From JAFHCF01 sp048497495 (GTDB taxonomy: Bacteria > Pseudomonadota > Alphaproteobacteria > Rhizobiales > Ancalomicrobiaceae), in the NCBI GenBank assembly GCA_048497495.1, contig JAFHCF010000260.1:1-6304 (forward strand): a stretch of 6,304 nucleotides of DNA, in the 5' to 3' direction. Below the pieces are notes generated by a model. The model saw only the letters and a program-made list of their open reading frames with translations, made no database searches and was not told the DNA's origin. Of this stretch, positions 1 through 6,208 are shown one piece after another. Both the position numbers and the translations under genes were made by a program. Position 1 is the first letter of the stretch, and every line of letters begins with the position of its first letter.

Positions 1-22
1 CAATGAGACCGCCTGGGGCGGG

Positions 23-889
23 TCAGGCGTGGGCGAAGTCCCAATAGAGGCGGCGGGCGAGGCGGTACATCGGGCCGGGCTCGATCTCGCGGGTCTCGAT
101 GCGGGTGACCGGCACCACCTTCGAGTAGTTGCCGGTCGAGAAGATCTCGTCGGCGTCGAGGAAGTCGGCCCACCGCAGGGTCTTCTCGACCACCGGCTGT
201 CCGGCCTTGCGCAAGAGATCGATGGTGCGGGCGCGGGTGATGCCGGCGAGGAAGGTGCCGTTGGCGGCGGGCGTCATCACCACGCCGTCCTTGGCCATGA
301 AGACGTTGGCGGAGGCGAGTTCGGCGACGTTGCCGAGCATGTCGAGCACCACGGCGTTGTCGAAGCCGCGGGCGTCGGCCTCGAGCGTGGCGCGGGCATT
401 GTTGGGATAGAGGCATCCGGCCTTGGCATTGACCGGCATGCATTCGAGCGTCGGCCGCCGGAACGTCGACAGGCCCACCGACATGGCGCCGGGCACCGGC
501 ATCGGCGCCTCCCACAGGGTGAGGGCGAAACGAGTCGACGCCGGATCGCAGGCGATGACCGAGACCGAATGGCCGTGCTCGGCCCAATAGCTCGGGCGAA
601 TGTAGACGGCGGCCTCGCGATCGAACAGGCGCAGGCCGTCCTTGGCCAGTTCCATGATCTCCTCCCACCGCATGGTCGGGGTCATGGCGAGGGCCTCGGC
701 GGAGGCGTTGACGCGCCGGCAGTGGCGATCGAGATCGGGCGTGACACCCTCGAAGGCCCGGGCGCCGTCGAACACCGTCGAGCCGAGCCAGAAGGCATGG
801 CTCATCGGCCCGATCAGCGGCGGATTGCCCTCGAGCCACTGATCGTCGAACCAGGTCCAGGTCTTCGAAATGCTGCTGCCGTGAGCCAT
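23..889 (-). CDS. Branched-chain amino acid aminotransferase-like protein (class IV PLP aminotransferase)
   Basis: Predicted 288-residue cytoplasmic PLP enzyme of fold type IV, the family that moves the amino group between leucine, isoleucine or valine and 2-oxoglutarate. Seen in the sequence: an FEG motif at 46-48; YIRP at 96-99, as in IlvE proteins; the likely PLP lysine K156 in NAKAGCLYPNNARA; E190 in NVAELASANVF, matching the family glutamate that contacts the PLP ring nitrogen; and a glycine/threonine phosphate-binding stretch GTFLAGITRAR at 211-221. Length fits the family (about 290-310). The frame stays open 39 codons upstream to 1006, but the ATG at 889 is preferred: it follows GAGGGAA at good spacing and gives the usual short N-terminus before WTWFDD. 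It differs at the N-terminus from the housekeeping rhizobial IlvE, so it may be a paralog; D-amino-acid transaminase is a less likely alternative. I leave the gene symbol empty for that reason. It is divergent from the dehalogenase gene. Confidence 0.9.
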   Translation of the reverse strand: MAHGSSISKTWTWFDDQWLEGNPPLIGPMSHAFWLGSTVFDGARAFEGVTPDLDRHCRRVNASAEALAMTPTMRWEEIMELAKDGLRLFDREAAVYIRPSYWAEHGHSVSVIACDPASTRFALTLWEAPMPVPGAMSVGLSTFRRPTLECMPVNAKAGCLYPNNARATLEADARGFDNAVVLDMLGNVAELASANVFMAKDGVVMTPAANGTFLAGITRARTIDLLRKAGQPVVEKTLRWADFLDADEIFSTGNYSKVVPVTRIETREIEPGPMYRLARRLYWDFAHA

Positions 890-1070
890 CGGCTTCCCTC
901 GTCGCGTGTTCTTCTCAGCCTCGGGCGATCCCGCGACCGCCCTTCGAGCCCATCCGACCATGCGACGTAGCTTCGCGGAAGGGGCCTTTTCGCAGATCGG
1001 CCCCACGACGACGGTTCCCTCGCGGATCGGTTCGGTTCATTCTCGTCCCGTCCTTCGACCGGAGCAACCG
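890..1070. other. Divergent intergenic region between aminotransferase and haloacid dehalogenase genes
   Basis: This 181-bp gap must hold the promoters for both divergent genes, because neither has a co-directional neighbour inside the window. I could not find a convincing -35/-10 pair on either strand. The only symmetry I see is GGGGCC (981-986) with GGCCCC (999-1004), a 6-bp stem with a 12-base loop. Several frames are open across the gap, as expected at this GC content, and these give spurious upstream extensions of both genes. The ribosome binding sites are GAGGGAA for the minus gene and GGAG (1061-1064) for the plus gene. Confidence 0.5.
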
Positions 1071-1733
1071 ATGGCCCACGCGATCTATGTGTTCGACGCC
1101 TATGGCACCTTGTTCGACGTGCATGCGGCGGTCCGCCGCCATGCCGACGAAGTCGGCCCGGAGGGGCAGTTGCTCTCGGCCCTGTGGCGCGCCAAGCAGC
1201 TCGAATATTCCTGGATGCTGACCATGATGGGGCGCTACCGCGACTTCTGGTCGCTGACCGAGGAAGCGCTCGACTATGCCTTCGCGCGGGTCCCCGAGGC
1301 CAATCGCGCCAGCCGCGCGGCGCTGCTCGACAGCTACTGGACCTGCGACGTCTACCCGGACGTGCCGGAGGTGCTGAAGCAGCTCAAGATGCGCGGCGCC
1401 AAGCTGGTGATCCTGTCGAACGGCACGCCGGCGATGCTGAAGGCTGCCGCCGATTCGGCCGGGCTCGACGAGATCCTCGACGACATCCTCTCGGTCGACG
1501 ACATCAGGGTCTACAAGCCCGATCCGCGCGTCTACGACATGGTGGCGACCAGGTATCGGGTGTACCCGGACGCGGTGTCGTTCCAGTCGTCGAACCGCTG
1601 GGACGCCGCCGGAGCCACCGCCTTCGGCTTCCGCTCGGTGTGGATCAACCGCAACGGCCTGCCCGAGGAATACAACGACTTCCGCCCCGCCGCCGTCCTG
1701 CCGAGCCTCGGCGGGCTGTTGGCGCTGGGGTGA
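1071..1733 (+). CDS. Type II haloacid dehalogenase (HAD superfamily, L-2-haloacid dehalogenase-like)
   Basis: Predicted 220-residue cytoplasmic hydrolase. The family hydrolyses (S)-2-haloacids to (R)-2-hydroxyacids through an aspartyl-ester intermediate. Every catalytic position known from the L-DEX/DhlB enzymes has a counterpart: nucleophile D9 in FDAYGTLFD, T13, R40 in LWRAKQLEYSW, S116-N117 in LSNGTP, K149 in YKPDPRVY, Y155, and S173, N175 and D178 in SSNRWDAAGA. The cap domain lies at roughly residues 16-95 and the Rossmann core supplies the rest. The length matches the family (about 220-250). The ATG at 1071 is chosen because GGAG lies 6 bases upstream and the protein then begins directly with the first beta-strand AIYVFDAYGT; the frame is open back to 906, but that extension has no family counterpart. 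The gene is convergent with the propeller gene, and its stop codon lies inside a hairpin. Activity on halogenated substrates is inferred; many genomic relatives have untested substrates. Confidence 0.9.
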   Translation: MAHAIYVFDAYGTLFDVHAAVRRHADEVGPEGQLLSALWRAKQLEYSWMLTMMGRYRDFWSLTEEALDYAFARVPEANRASRAALLDSYWTCDVYPDVPEVLKQLKMRGAKLVILSNGTPAMLKAAADSAGLDEILDDILSVDDIRVYKPDPRVYDMVATRYRVYPDAVSFQSSNRWDAAGATAFGFRSVWINRNGLPEEYNDFRPAAVLPSLGGLLALG

Positions 1734-1761
1734 TCGCCGGGGCTCTGGCCCCGACGATCAC
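1730..1761. terminator. Hairpin between convergent genes, probable terminator for the dehalogenase
   Basis: An inverted repeat of 14 positions with one mismatch: GTGATCG (1730-1736), C·A mismatch (1737/1754), CGGGGC (1738-1743), loop TCTG (1744-1747), GCCCCG (1748-1753), CGATCAC (1755-1761). On the plus strand it is followed by GTTTCC, a short T tract, so it is best oriented to end the dehalogenase transcript. Its left arm includes that gene's TGA stop. On the minus strand the hairpin also forms 17 bases past the propeller gene's stop, but there it is followed by CCCAGC, so it may only protect that 3' end. It is stable but has a weak U tract, so it is not a classic intrinsic terminator. Confidence 0.55.
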
Positions 1762-1778
1762 GTTTCCCTGCGTCGACC

Positions 1779-3149
1779 TCACTTGGCGGCGAGGAACGCC
1801 GCCGCTTCGAGGAGGACGAACTCGTTGTCGTCGTTCTTGTCGACGGCGCGGCCGGCCGAGTAGGGGAAGTTGTTGTCGTTGCCGACGATGATGTGGGTGG
1901 CGTCGACCACGTCGACGTTTTCGATGGTGACGAAGGGGAAGCTCAGCTTGCCGTCCTTGCCGCCCTGACGGGCCAGTTTCTTCGGATCCTGGATGTCGAG
2001 GAGGTCGAGGAAGCCGATCTTGCGGGCGATTCCGTCGGCGGCGAGTTCGACTTTCCACACGCGCTTGAGCTTGGCCGGCGAGGTGAAGCAGTCGGCGGCC
2101 GGCTTGTCGGCGGGGCAGGCCTTGTCGGCGTCGCCTTCGTTCTGGTCGCGCTCGAGGATCATGCCGGTGGTGGCGTCGATCATGTTGAAGTCGCCGATGG
2201 CGTTGCCGTCGAGATCGAGCTGGTACTTCCACGAACGGCCGGTCCAGGCCCGCTTCTCGACCGAGAATTCGACGATGCGCAGGGCCTCCTTGCCGTCGAC
2301 CTTCTCGGCCACGCCGTCGACCCACAGCGGGCCTTCGAGCAGCGGATAGAGGAACTTGCCGTCCTTCGACTGGGCCATGCCCTCGTAGCCTTTGGAGCGG
2401 CCGAGGTTGTGGACCGGCTTGCCGATCGGCGAGGCCGGGTTGGAGACCGAATAGTTGTCGGGCGAGCGCACCGGCTTGCCGTCGATCACGGTGTCGAAGA
2501 CGGCGAGCACCTTGCCGGTCTTGTCGGTCTCGACCAGATGGGGGCCGAGTTCCTCGCCGAACCAGTAGGCGTCGCCGACCGGCTGGATCGACTCGATGTC
2601 GAAGTCGGCGCCGGTCAGATACCGCTCCTTGGTCGCCTCGTTCATGATGCGGAACGGCACCTTCTTGTCCGGGTCGGTCAGGAAGGTGGTGGCGGTGCGT
2701 TCGACCTTGCCGGTGGCGAAGTCGATCTTCAGGCGATGGAACATCAGCGCGGCGTCGGGCGAATTGGCCTTGGAGCCGAAACCGTTGTCGGTGAGGACGA
2801 GATATTCGCCGTTGCCGAGGCTGCGGATGCCCGAGAAGCCCTGAATCGACTGGCCCTCGATCGGCATCGAATAACCGGTGAAGCGCGGGAAGTCCTTGTG
2901 GGAGAGGCCGGTCGAGCCCTTCAACGCGCCGATCTGGTCGACCCGCTTGTTGCCGGGGCCGGTGAACTTGCCGGCGACCTTCAGGTCGGCGGGGGCGTCG
3001 GCCGGCGGCATGACCTTGGCGTCGGCCGGCAGAATGGCGTGACCGGCGAGAACCGCCGGGTACTTCACCGCTTCGGCGGCCTGGGCGAGCGAGGCGGTGG
3101 CGAAGACCGTCAGGGCGACGGTGCAGAGGGTGGAAAGCGAAGCGCGCAT
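1779..3149 (-). CDS. Exported esterase-like activity of phytase family protein (PF13449-type beta-propeller)
   Basis: Predicted 456-residue periplasmic or secreted protein. Residues 1-24 form a Sec signal peptide: MRAS, hydrophobic core LCTVALTVFATASL, then AQA with likely cleavage before A25. The mature part looks like the phytase-like/esterase-like propeller family: repeated strand-turn signatures such as GFSGIRSLGNGEYLVLTDNGFG (104-125, partly quoted), DFDIES (182-187), WFGEELGPHLVE (196-207), KGYEGMA (253-259) and GNDNNFPYSAGR near the C-terminus. The family is annotated from distant likeness to 3-phytases; substrate and catalysis are not established, so phosphatase or esterase activity is inference. 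C345 and C354 flank a short insert and could form a periplasmic disulfide. The start at 3149 is preferred over in-frame ATGs at 3164 and 3182 because GAGGA sits 8 bases upstream and the signal peptide then begins MRAS. It is the last of three minus-strand genes; its leader holds an inverted repeat overlapping the Shine-Dalgarno. Confidence 0.85.
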   Translation of the reverse strand: MRASLSTLCTVALTVFATASLAQAAEAVKYPAVLAGHAILPADAKVMPPADAPADLKVAGKFTGPGNKRVDQIGALKGSTGLSHKDFPRFTGYSMPIEGQSIQGFSGIRSLGNGEYLVLTDNGFGSKANSPDAALMFHRLKIDFATGKVERTATTFLTDPDKKVPFRIMNEATKERYLTGADFDIESIQPVGDAYWFGEELGPHLVETDKTGKVLAVFDTVIDGKPVRSPDNYSVSNPASPIGKPVHNLGRSKGYEGMAQSKDGKFLYPLLEGPLWVDGVAEKVDGKEALRIVEFSVEKRAWTGRSWKYQLDLDGNAIGDFNMIDATTGMILERDQNEGDADKACPADKPAADCFTSPAKLKRVWKVELAADGIARKIGFLDLLDIQDPKKLARQGGKDGKLSFPFVTIENVDVVDATHIIVGNDNNFPYSAGRAVDKNDDNEFVLLEAAAFLAAK

Positions 3150-3152
3150 CGG

Positions 3153-3184
3153 GGATGTCCTCATTGACGAGCGTGAGGACATCC
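3153..3184 (-). promoter_or_regulatory. Perfect 11-bp inverted repeat containing the ribosome binding site of the phytase-like gene
   Basis: GGATGTCCTCA (3153-3163) and TGAGGACATCC (3174-3184) are exact reverse complements separated by 10 bases. In the minus-strand transcript they form an 11-bp stem with a 10-base loop, ending 3 bases before the ATG at 3149. The 3' arm holds the GAGGA Shine-Dalgarno, so in RNA the stem would hide it. The same symmetry in DNA could be a repressor operator. The alternative in-frame ATGs at 3164 and 3182 fall in the loop and in the 5' arm. The repeat is seen directly; its role is inferred. Confidence 0.55.
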
Positions 3185-3208
3185 TTGTCGACGGCGGCTG
3201 TGTCGGGG

Positions 3209-3232
3209 CGAATTCGGAACGACGAAGCTTCG
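3209..3232. promoter_or_regulatory. Two short perfect palindromes in the phytase-like gene's upstream region
   Basis: CGAATTCG (3209-3216) and CGAAGCTTCG (3223-3232) are perfect palindromes with centres 15 bp apart, located 60-83 bases upstream of the preferred start of the propeller gene. They are AT-richer than the surroundings and lie where a promoter for that gene would be expected. No matching -35/-10 pair was found, and I do not recognise the site. Chance occurrence is quite possible for palindromes of this length. Confidence 0.25.
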
Positions 3233-3239
3233 ATGACGA

Positions 3240-3267
3240 GCGGCTCGGGGGCGAGCCGCCCCTCGCC
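3240..3267 (-). terminator. GC-rich overlapping hairpins just downstream of the dipeptidase gene
   Basis: Immediately after the dipeptidase stop codon, two mutually exclusive stems can form in the minus-strand transcript: GGCGAG/CTCGCC (3262-3267 with 3250-3255, 6-base loop) and the stronger GCGGCTCG/CGAGCCGC (3252-3259 with 3240-3247, 4-base loop). The stronger stem is followed by TCGTCATCG rather than a U tract, so it is a poor intrinsic terminator. It may instead attenuate read-through into the propeller gene or stabilise the upstream mRNA end. Confidence 0.35.
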
Positions 3268-4656
3268 TCACGCCGCCAGCGTCACCAGGATGCGCGCCCA
3301 GGAGCGCAGGCCCTTGTGGAAGCTCTCGAGGTCGTATTTCTCGTTGGGCGAGTGGATGCGGTCGTCGTCGAGGCCGAAGCCGACGAACATGGTCGGCATC
3401 GACAGGAGGCGCTCGAAGGCGCCGCCGACGGGGATCGAGCCGCCCGAGCCGATCAGCACCGCCGGCACGCCCCATTCCTCGGCCAGCGCCGCTCGAGCCG
3501 CCGTCAGCCACGGACTGTCGTAGGGCATGGTGAAGCCGGGGCTGCCGCCGTGGGGGTGGAACTCGACCGTCGCGTCGGGCGGCAGCATCGCCTCGACCCG
3601 GGCGCGGAAGGCGGCGCGGATCGCGGCCGGGTCCTGGCGACCGACGAGGCGGAACGACACCTTGGCCGAGGCTTCGGCCGGTAGCACCGTCTTGAAGCCG
3701 TCGCCGGTATAGCCGCCGGTGATGCCGTTGAACTCGCAGGTCGGGCGCGCCCACACCTGCTCGAGGATCGAGCGGCCGGCCTCGCCCGCCGGGGTCTTCA
3801 AGCCGACCGGGGCGAGAAACGTCTCAGCCGTGGTGCCGAGCGTGTCCCAGGAGGCGCGGACGTCGTTCGGCAGGTCGTCGACGCCGTCGTAGAAGCCGGG
3901 CAGCGTCACCCGGCCGCTGTCGTCGTGGAGCGAGGCGAGGATCTTGGTCAGGACTCGGATCGGGTTCCAGGCGGCGCCGCCGAAGATGCCGGAATGGAGA
4001 TCGCGGTTGGAACAGCGGATCGTCACCTCCTCGCCGACCAGACCGCGCAGGGAGGCGGTGATCGCCGGGCGGCCGCGGTCCCACATGTTGGTGTCGCAGA
4101 CCAGCGCCATGTCGTGGGAGAGCTCGGCCGCGTTGGCCTCGAGGAAGGGCTCGAGCGAGGGCGATCCGCTCTCCTCCTCGCCCTCGAGCAGCACGGTGAC
4201 GCGCAGCGGCAGGCGGCCCTCCTCGGCGATCAGCGCCCGGCAGGCCTCGATGAAGATCAGGAACTGGCCCTTGTCGTCGGCCGAGCCGCGCCCGACGATG
4301 ACGTCGACGCCGGCCTCGTTGGTCTCGATCCTCGGGTCGAACGGGTCGGAGCGCCACAGATGGAGCGGGTCGACCGGCTGGACGTCGTAGTGGCCGTAGA
4401 AGAGGACATGACGATCCGGGTTCGCCACCGGTCCGTTCCAGTGCGCCACGACGATCGGATGGCCGGGAGTGTCGCGCAGGGACGCGTCGAAGCCGAGCGC
4501 GGTCAGCTCGCGCGCGCACCATTCGCCGGTACGCCGGACCTCGTCCTCGAAGGCCGGATCGGCGGAGATCGACTTCATGCGGATCAGCTCGAAGAGCCGG
4601 GCGAGGCTTGCGTCGAGGCCGGCATCGATACGCGCCAGCGCGCCGTCGAGGGACAT
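3268..4656 (-). CDS. M20 family dipeptidase (carnosinase/CNDP-like di-zinc metallopeptidase)
   Basis: Predicted 462-residue cytoplasmic metallopeptidase, close to the family's usual 450-480. M20 dipeptidases of this branch cleave dipeptides with a two-metal centre. Metal ligands and catalytic residues are visible in order: H89 and D91 in GHYDVQP (D91 is the usual catalytic-support aspartate), bridging D127 in GRGSADDKG, general base E161 and ligand E162 in EGEEESGS, D188 in CDTNMW, and H435 in DDDRIHSPNE. The lid/dimerisation domain spans about residues 205-365 and carries H221 in NRDLHSGIFGG, equivalent to the histidine that reaches the partner's active site in CNDP enzymes. There is no signal peptide. 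The ATG at 4656 has GGAG 8 bases upstream. It begins 31 bp after the HerA-like gene and is probably co-transcribed with it. The exact substrate cannot be told; acylase or succinyl-diaminopimelate desuccinylase activity is less likely given the DLHSG/IFGG signature. Confidence 0.93.
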   Translation of the reverse strand: MSLDGALARIDAGLDASLARLFELIRMKSISADPAFEDEVRRTGEWCARELTALGFDASLRDTPGHPIVVAHWNGPVANPDRHVLFYGHYDVQPVDPLHLWRSDPFDPRIETNEAGVDVIVGRGSADDKGQFLIFIEACRALIAEEGRLPLRVTVLLEGEEESGSPSLEPFLEANAAELSHDMALVCDTNMWDRGRPAITASLRGLVGEEVTIRCSNRDLHSGIFGGAAWNPIRVLTKILASLHDDSGRVTLPGFYDGVDDLPNDVRASWDTLGTTAETFLAPVGLKTPAGEAGRSILEQVWARPTCEFNGITGGYTGDGFKTVLPAEASAKVSFRLVGRQDPAAIRAAFRARVEAMLPPDATVEFHPHGGSPGFTMPYDSPWLTAARAALAEEWGVPAVLIGSGGSIPVGGAFERLLSMPTMFVGFGLDDDRIHSPNEKYDLESFHKGLRSWARILVTLAA

Positions 4657-4687
4657 GGGAGGTTCTCCGAAAGACCTGGATGGGGGA

Positions 4688-6208
4688 TCAGCGCCGGAGC
4701 GAGCCGAACATGCCGCGGACGATGGCGTTGGTGATCTGGCGGCCGGCGGTGGAGGCGGCCGAGCGGGCGGCGGACTTGATCATCGCCTCGCCGACGGTCT
4801 GCGAGCGCGAACCGCCGGTGCGAGTCGAGGCGATGCCGCCGACGGTGGAGAGGATCGAGCCGAGCATACCGTCGAAGAAGCCGCCGCCGGAGGGGGCGGT
4901 CTCGCCGGCCGGGGCGCCGGTCGAGGCGGCGACCTTGCCGCGCAGTTTCTCGTAGGCCGACAGGCGATCGATGGTCTCGTCGTACTTGCCGGCGAGGCGC
5001 GAGGTGTTGACCAGGGTGGCGCGCTCGGCCGGGGTGAGCGGACCGACACGGGCCTCGGGCGGGCGCACCATGGTGCGCTGGACGATCGAGGGCACGCCCT
5101 TGGCATGGAGCATCGAGACCAGCGCCTCGCCCACCGCCAGTTCGGTGATCGCTTCTTCCGTGGAGAACTTCGGGTTCTGGCGGAAGGTCTCGGCGGCGGC
5201 GCGCACCGCCTTCTGCTCGCGCGGGGTGTAGGCGCGCAGCGCGTGCTGGACGCGATTGCCGAGCTGGGCGGAGACCTTGTCGGGCACGTCGAGCGGGTTC
5301 TGGGTGACGAAATAGACGCCGACGCCCTTGGAGCGGATCAGACGGACGACCTGCTCGACCTTGGCGATCAGCACCGGCGGTGCCTCGTCGAAGAGCAGAT
5401 GCGCCTCGTCGAAGAAGAAGGCGAGCTTCGGCTTCGTCGGATCGCCGATCTCGGGCAGCTCCTCGAAGAGCTCGGAGAGCAGCCACAACAGGAAGGTGGC
5501 GTAGAGGCGCGGGCTCTCCATCAGCTTGTCGGCGGCGAGGATGTTGACGGTGCCGCGCCCCTTGGCATCGGTGGCCATCAGGTCGGCGATCTCGAGCGCC
5601 GGCTCGCCGAAGAACTTCTCGGCGCCCTGGCTCTCGAGCACCAGGAGCTGACGCTGGATGGTGCCGACCGTCGCCTTGGAGACATTGCCGTATTCGATCG
5701 TCAGTTCGTCGGCGCGCTCGGCGACATGGGCGAGGACGGCGCGCAGGTCCTTGAGGTCGAGGAGGAGGAGGCCCTCCTGATCGGCGAGCCTGAAGACGAT
5801 GTTGAGGACGCCTTCCTGGGTGTCGTTGAGGTTCATCAGGCGGGCGAGCAGCAGCGGCCCCATCTCCGAGATGGTGGCGCGAATCGGATGGCCCTGCTCG
5901 CCGAACAGATCCCAGTAGACGACGGGGAACTTCTTCGGCTCCCACTCGGCGAAGCCGATCTCCTGGGCACGGCGGACGACCCAGTCCTTCTCGGTTCCCA
6001 TGGCGCCGATGCCGGCGAGGTCGCCCTTGACGTCGGCGGCGAAGACCGAGACCCCGGCCTCCGACAGACCTTCGGCGAGCACCTGGAGCGAGACGGTCTT
6101 GCCGGTGCCGGTGGCGCCGGTGATCAGGCCGTGACGATTGGCGAGCTTGAGCTCCAGCCACTCGTCCTCGACACTCTGCCCCAGATAGACGCCACCTTCG
6201 ATCCGCAT
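4688..6208 (-). CDS. HerA-like ATPase of the DUF853 (YjgR) family
   Basis: Predicted 506-residue P-loop ATPase of the HerA/FtsK translocase group, resembling E. coli YjgR. Seen directly: Walker A GATGTGKT (31-38, K37); a conserved ADVKGDLAGIG segment (58-68) typical of the family; Walker B FFFDEAH (264-270, D267 and catalytic E268); TQNPLDVPD (302-310) at the sensor position; and GNRVQHALRAYTPREQKA (318-334, partly quoted), where an arginine finger is expected. The C-terminus from about 427 is Gly/Ser/Ala-rich and low-complexity (SGGGFFDGMLGSI), then ends in a basic tail. The frame is open to the right edge of the window, but the ATG at 6208 is chosen: GGAGG lies 5 bases upstream and the protein then starts MRIEGGVYLGQ, leading directly into the first strand before the P-loop. 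The family's biological role is unsettled; DNA translocation is inferred from homology. No NurA nuclease or Sir2 partner is visible here. Confidence 0.9.
   Translation of the reverse strand: MRIEGGVYLGQSVEDEWLELKLANRHGLITGATGTGKTVSLQVLAEGLSEAGVSVFAADVKGDLAGIGAMGTEKDWVVRRAQEIGFAEWEPKKFPVVYWDLFGEQGHPIRATISEMGPLLLARLMNLNDTQEGVLNIVFRLADQEGLLLLDLKDLRAVLAHVAERADELTIEYGNVSKATVGTIQRQLLVLESQGAEKFFGEPALEIADLMATDAKGRGTVNILAADKLMESPRLYATFLLWLLSELFEELPEIGDPTKPKLAFFFDEAHLLFDEAPPVLIAKVEQVVRLIRSKGVGVYFVTQNPLDVPDKVSAQLGNRVQHALRAYTPREQKAVRAAAETFRQNPKFSTEEAITELAVGEALVSMLHAKGVPSIVQRTMVRPPEARVGPLTPAERATLVNTSRLAGKYDETIDRLSAYEKLRGKVAASTGAPAGETAPSGGGFFDGMLGSILSTVGGIASTRTGGSRSQTVGEAMIKSAARSAASTAGRQITNAIVRGMFGSLRR

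Noticed and set aside
981..1004. GGGGCC/GGCCCC inverted repeat in the divergent gap, possible leader attenuator
   Set aside because: Only 6 bp with a 12-base loop, all G/C, in GC-rich DNA. There is no leader peptide with runs of branched-chain codons and no U tract after it.
890..1070. Upstream in-frame extensions of the aminotransferase (to 1006) and the dehalogenase (to 906)
   Set aside because: The two extensions overlap each other on opposite strands, have no family counterpart, and the internal ATGs at 889 and 1071 have good ribosome binding sites and match the expected N-termini.
1893..3167. A 424-codon plus-strand open frame antisense to the phytase-like gene
   Set aside because: It has the same biased composition as other shadow frames, and the minus strand has a signal peptide and family motifs over the same bases.
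3220..3245. TCGTC repeats upstream of the phytase-like gene as a possible Pho box, which would suit a phosphate-scavenging enzyme
   Set aside because: The repeats are 14 bp apart rather than the 11 bp of a PhoB site and match CTGTCAT poorly.
4688..6208. HerA-like ATPase as part of an antiphage system (Sir2-HerA, DUF4297-HerA) or HerA-NurA repair pair
   Set aside because: The protein looks like the housekeeping YjgR/DUF853 branch, and the visible neighbour is a metabolic dipeptidase. No NurA, Sir2 or nuclease partner lies in the window, although the upstream side is cut off.
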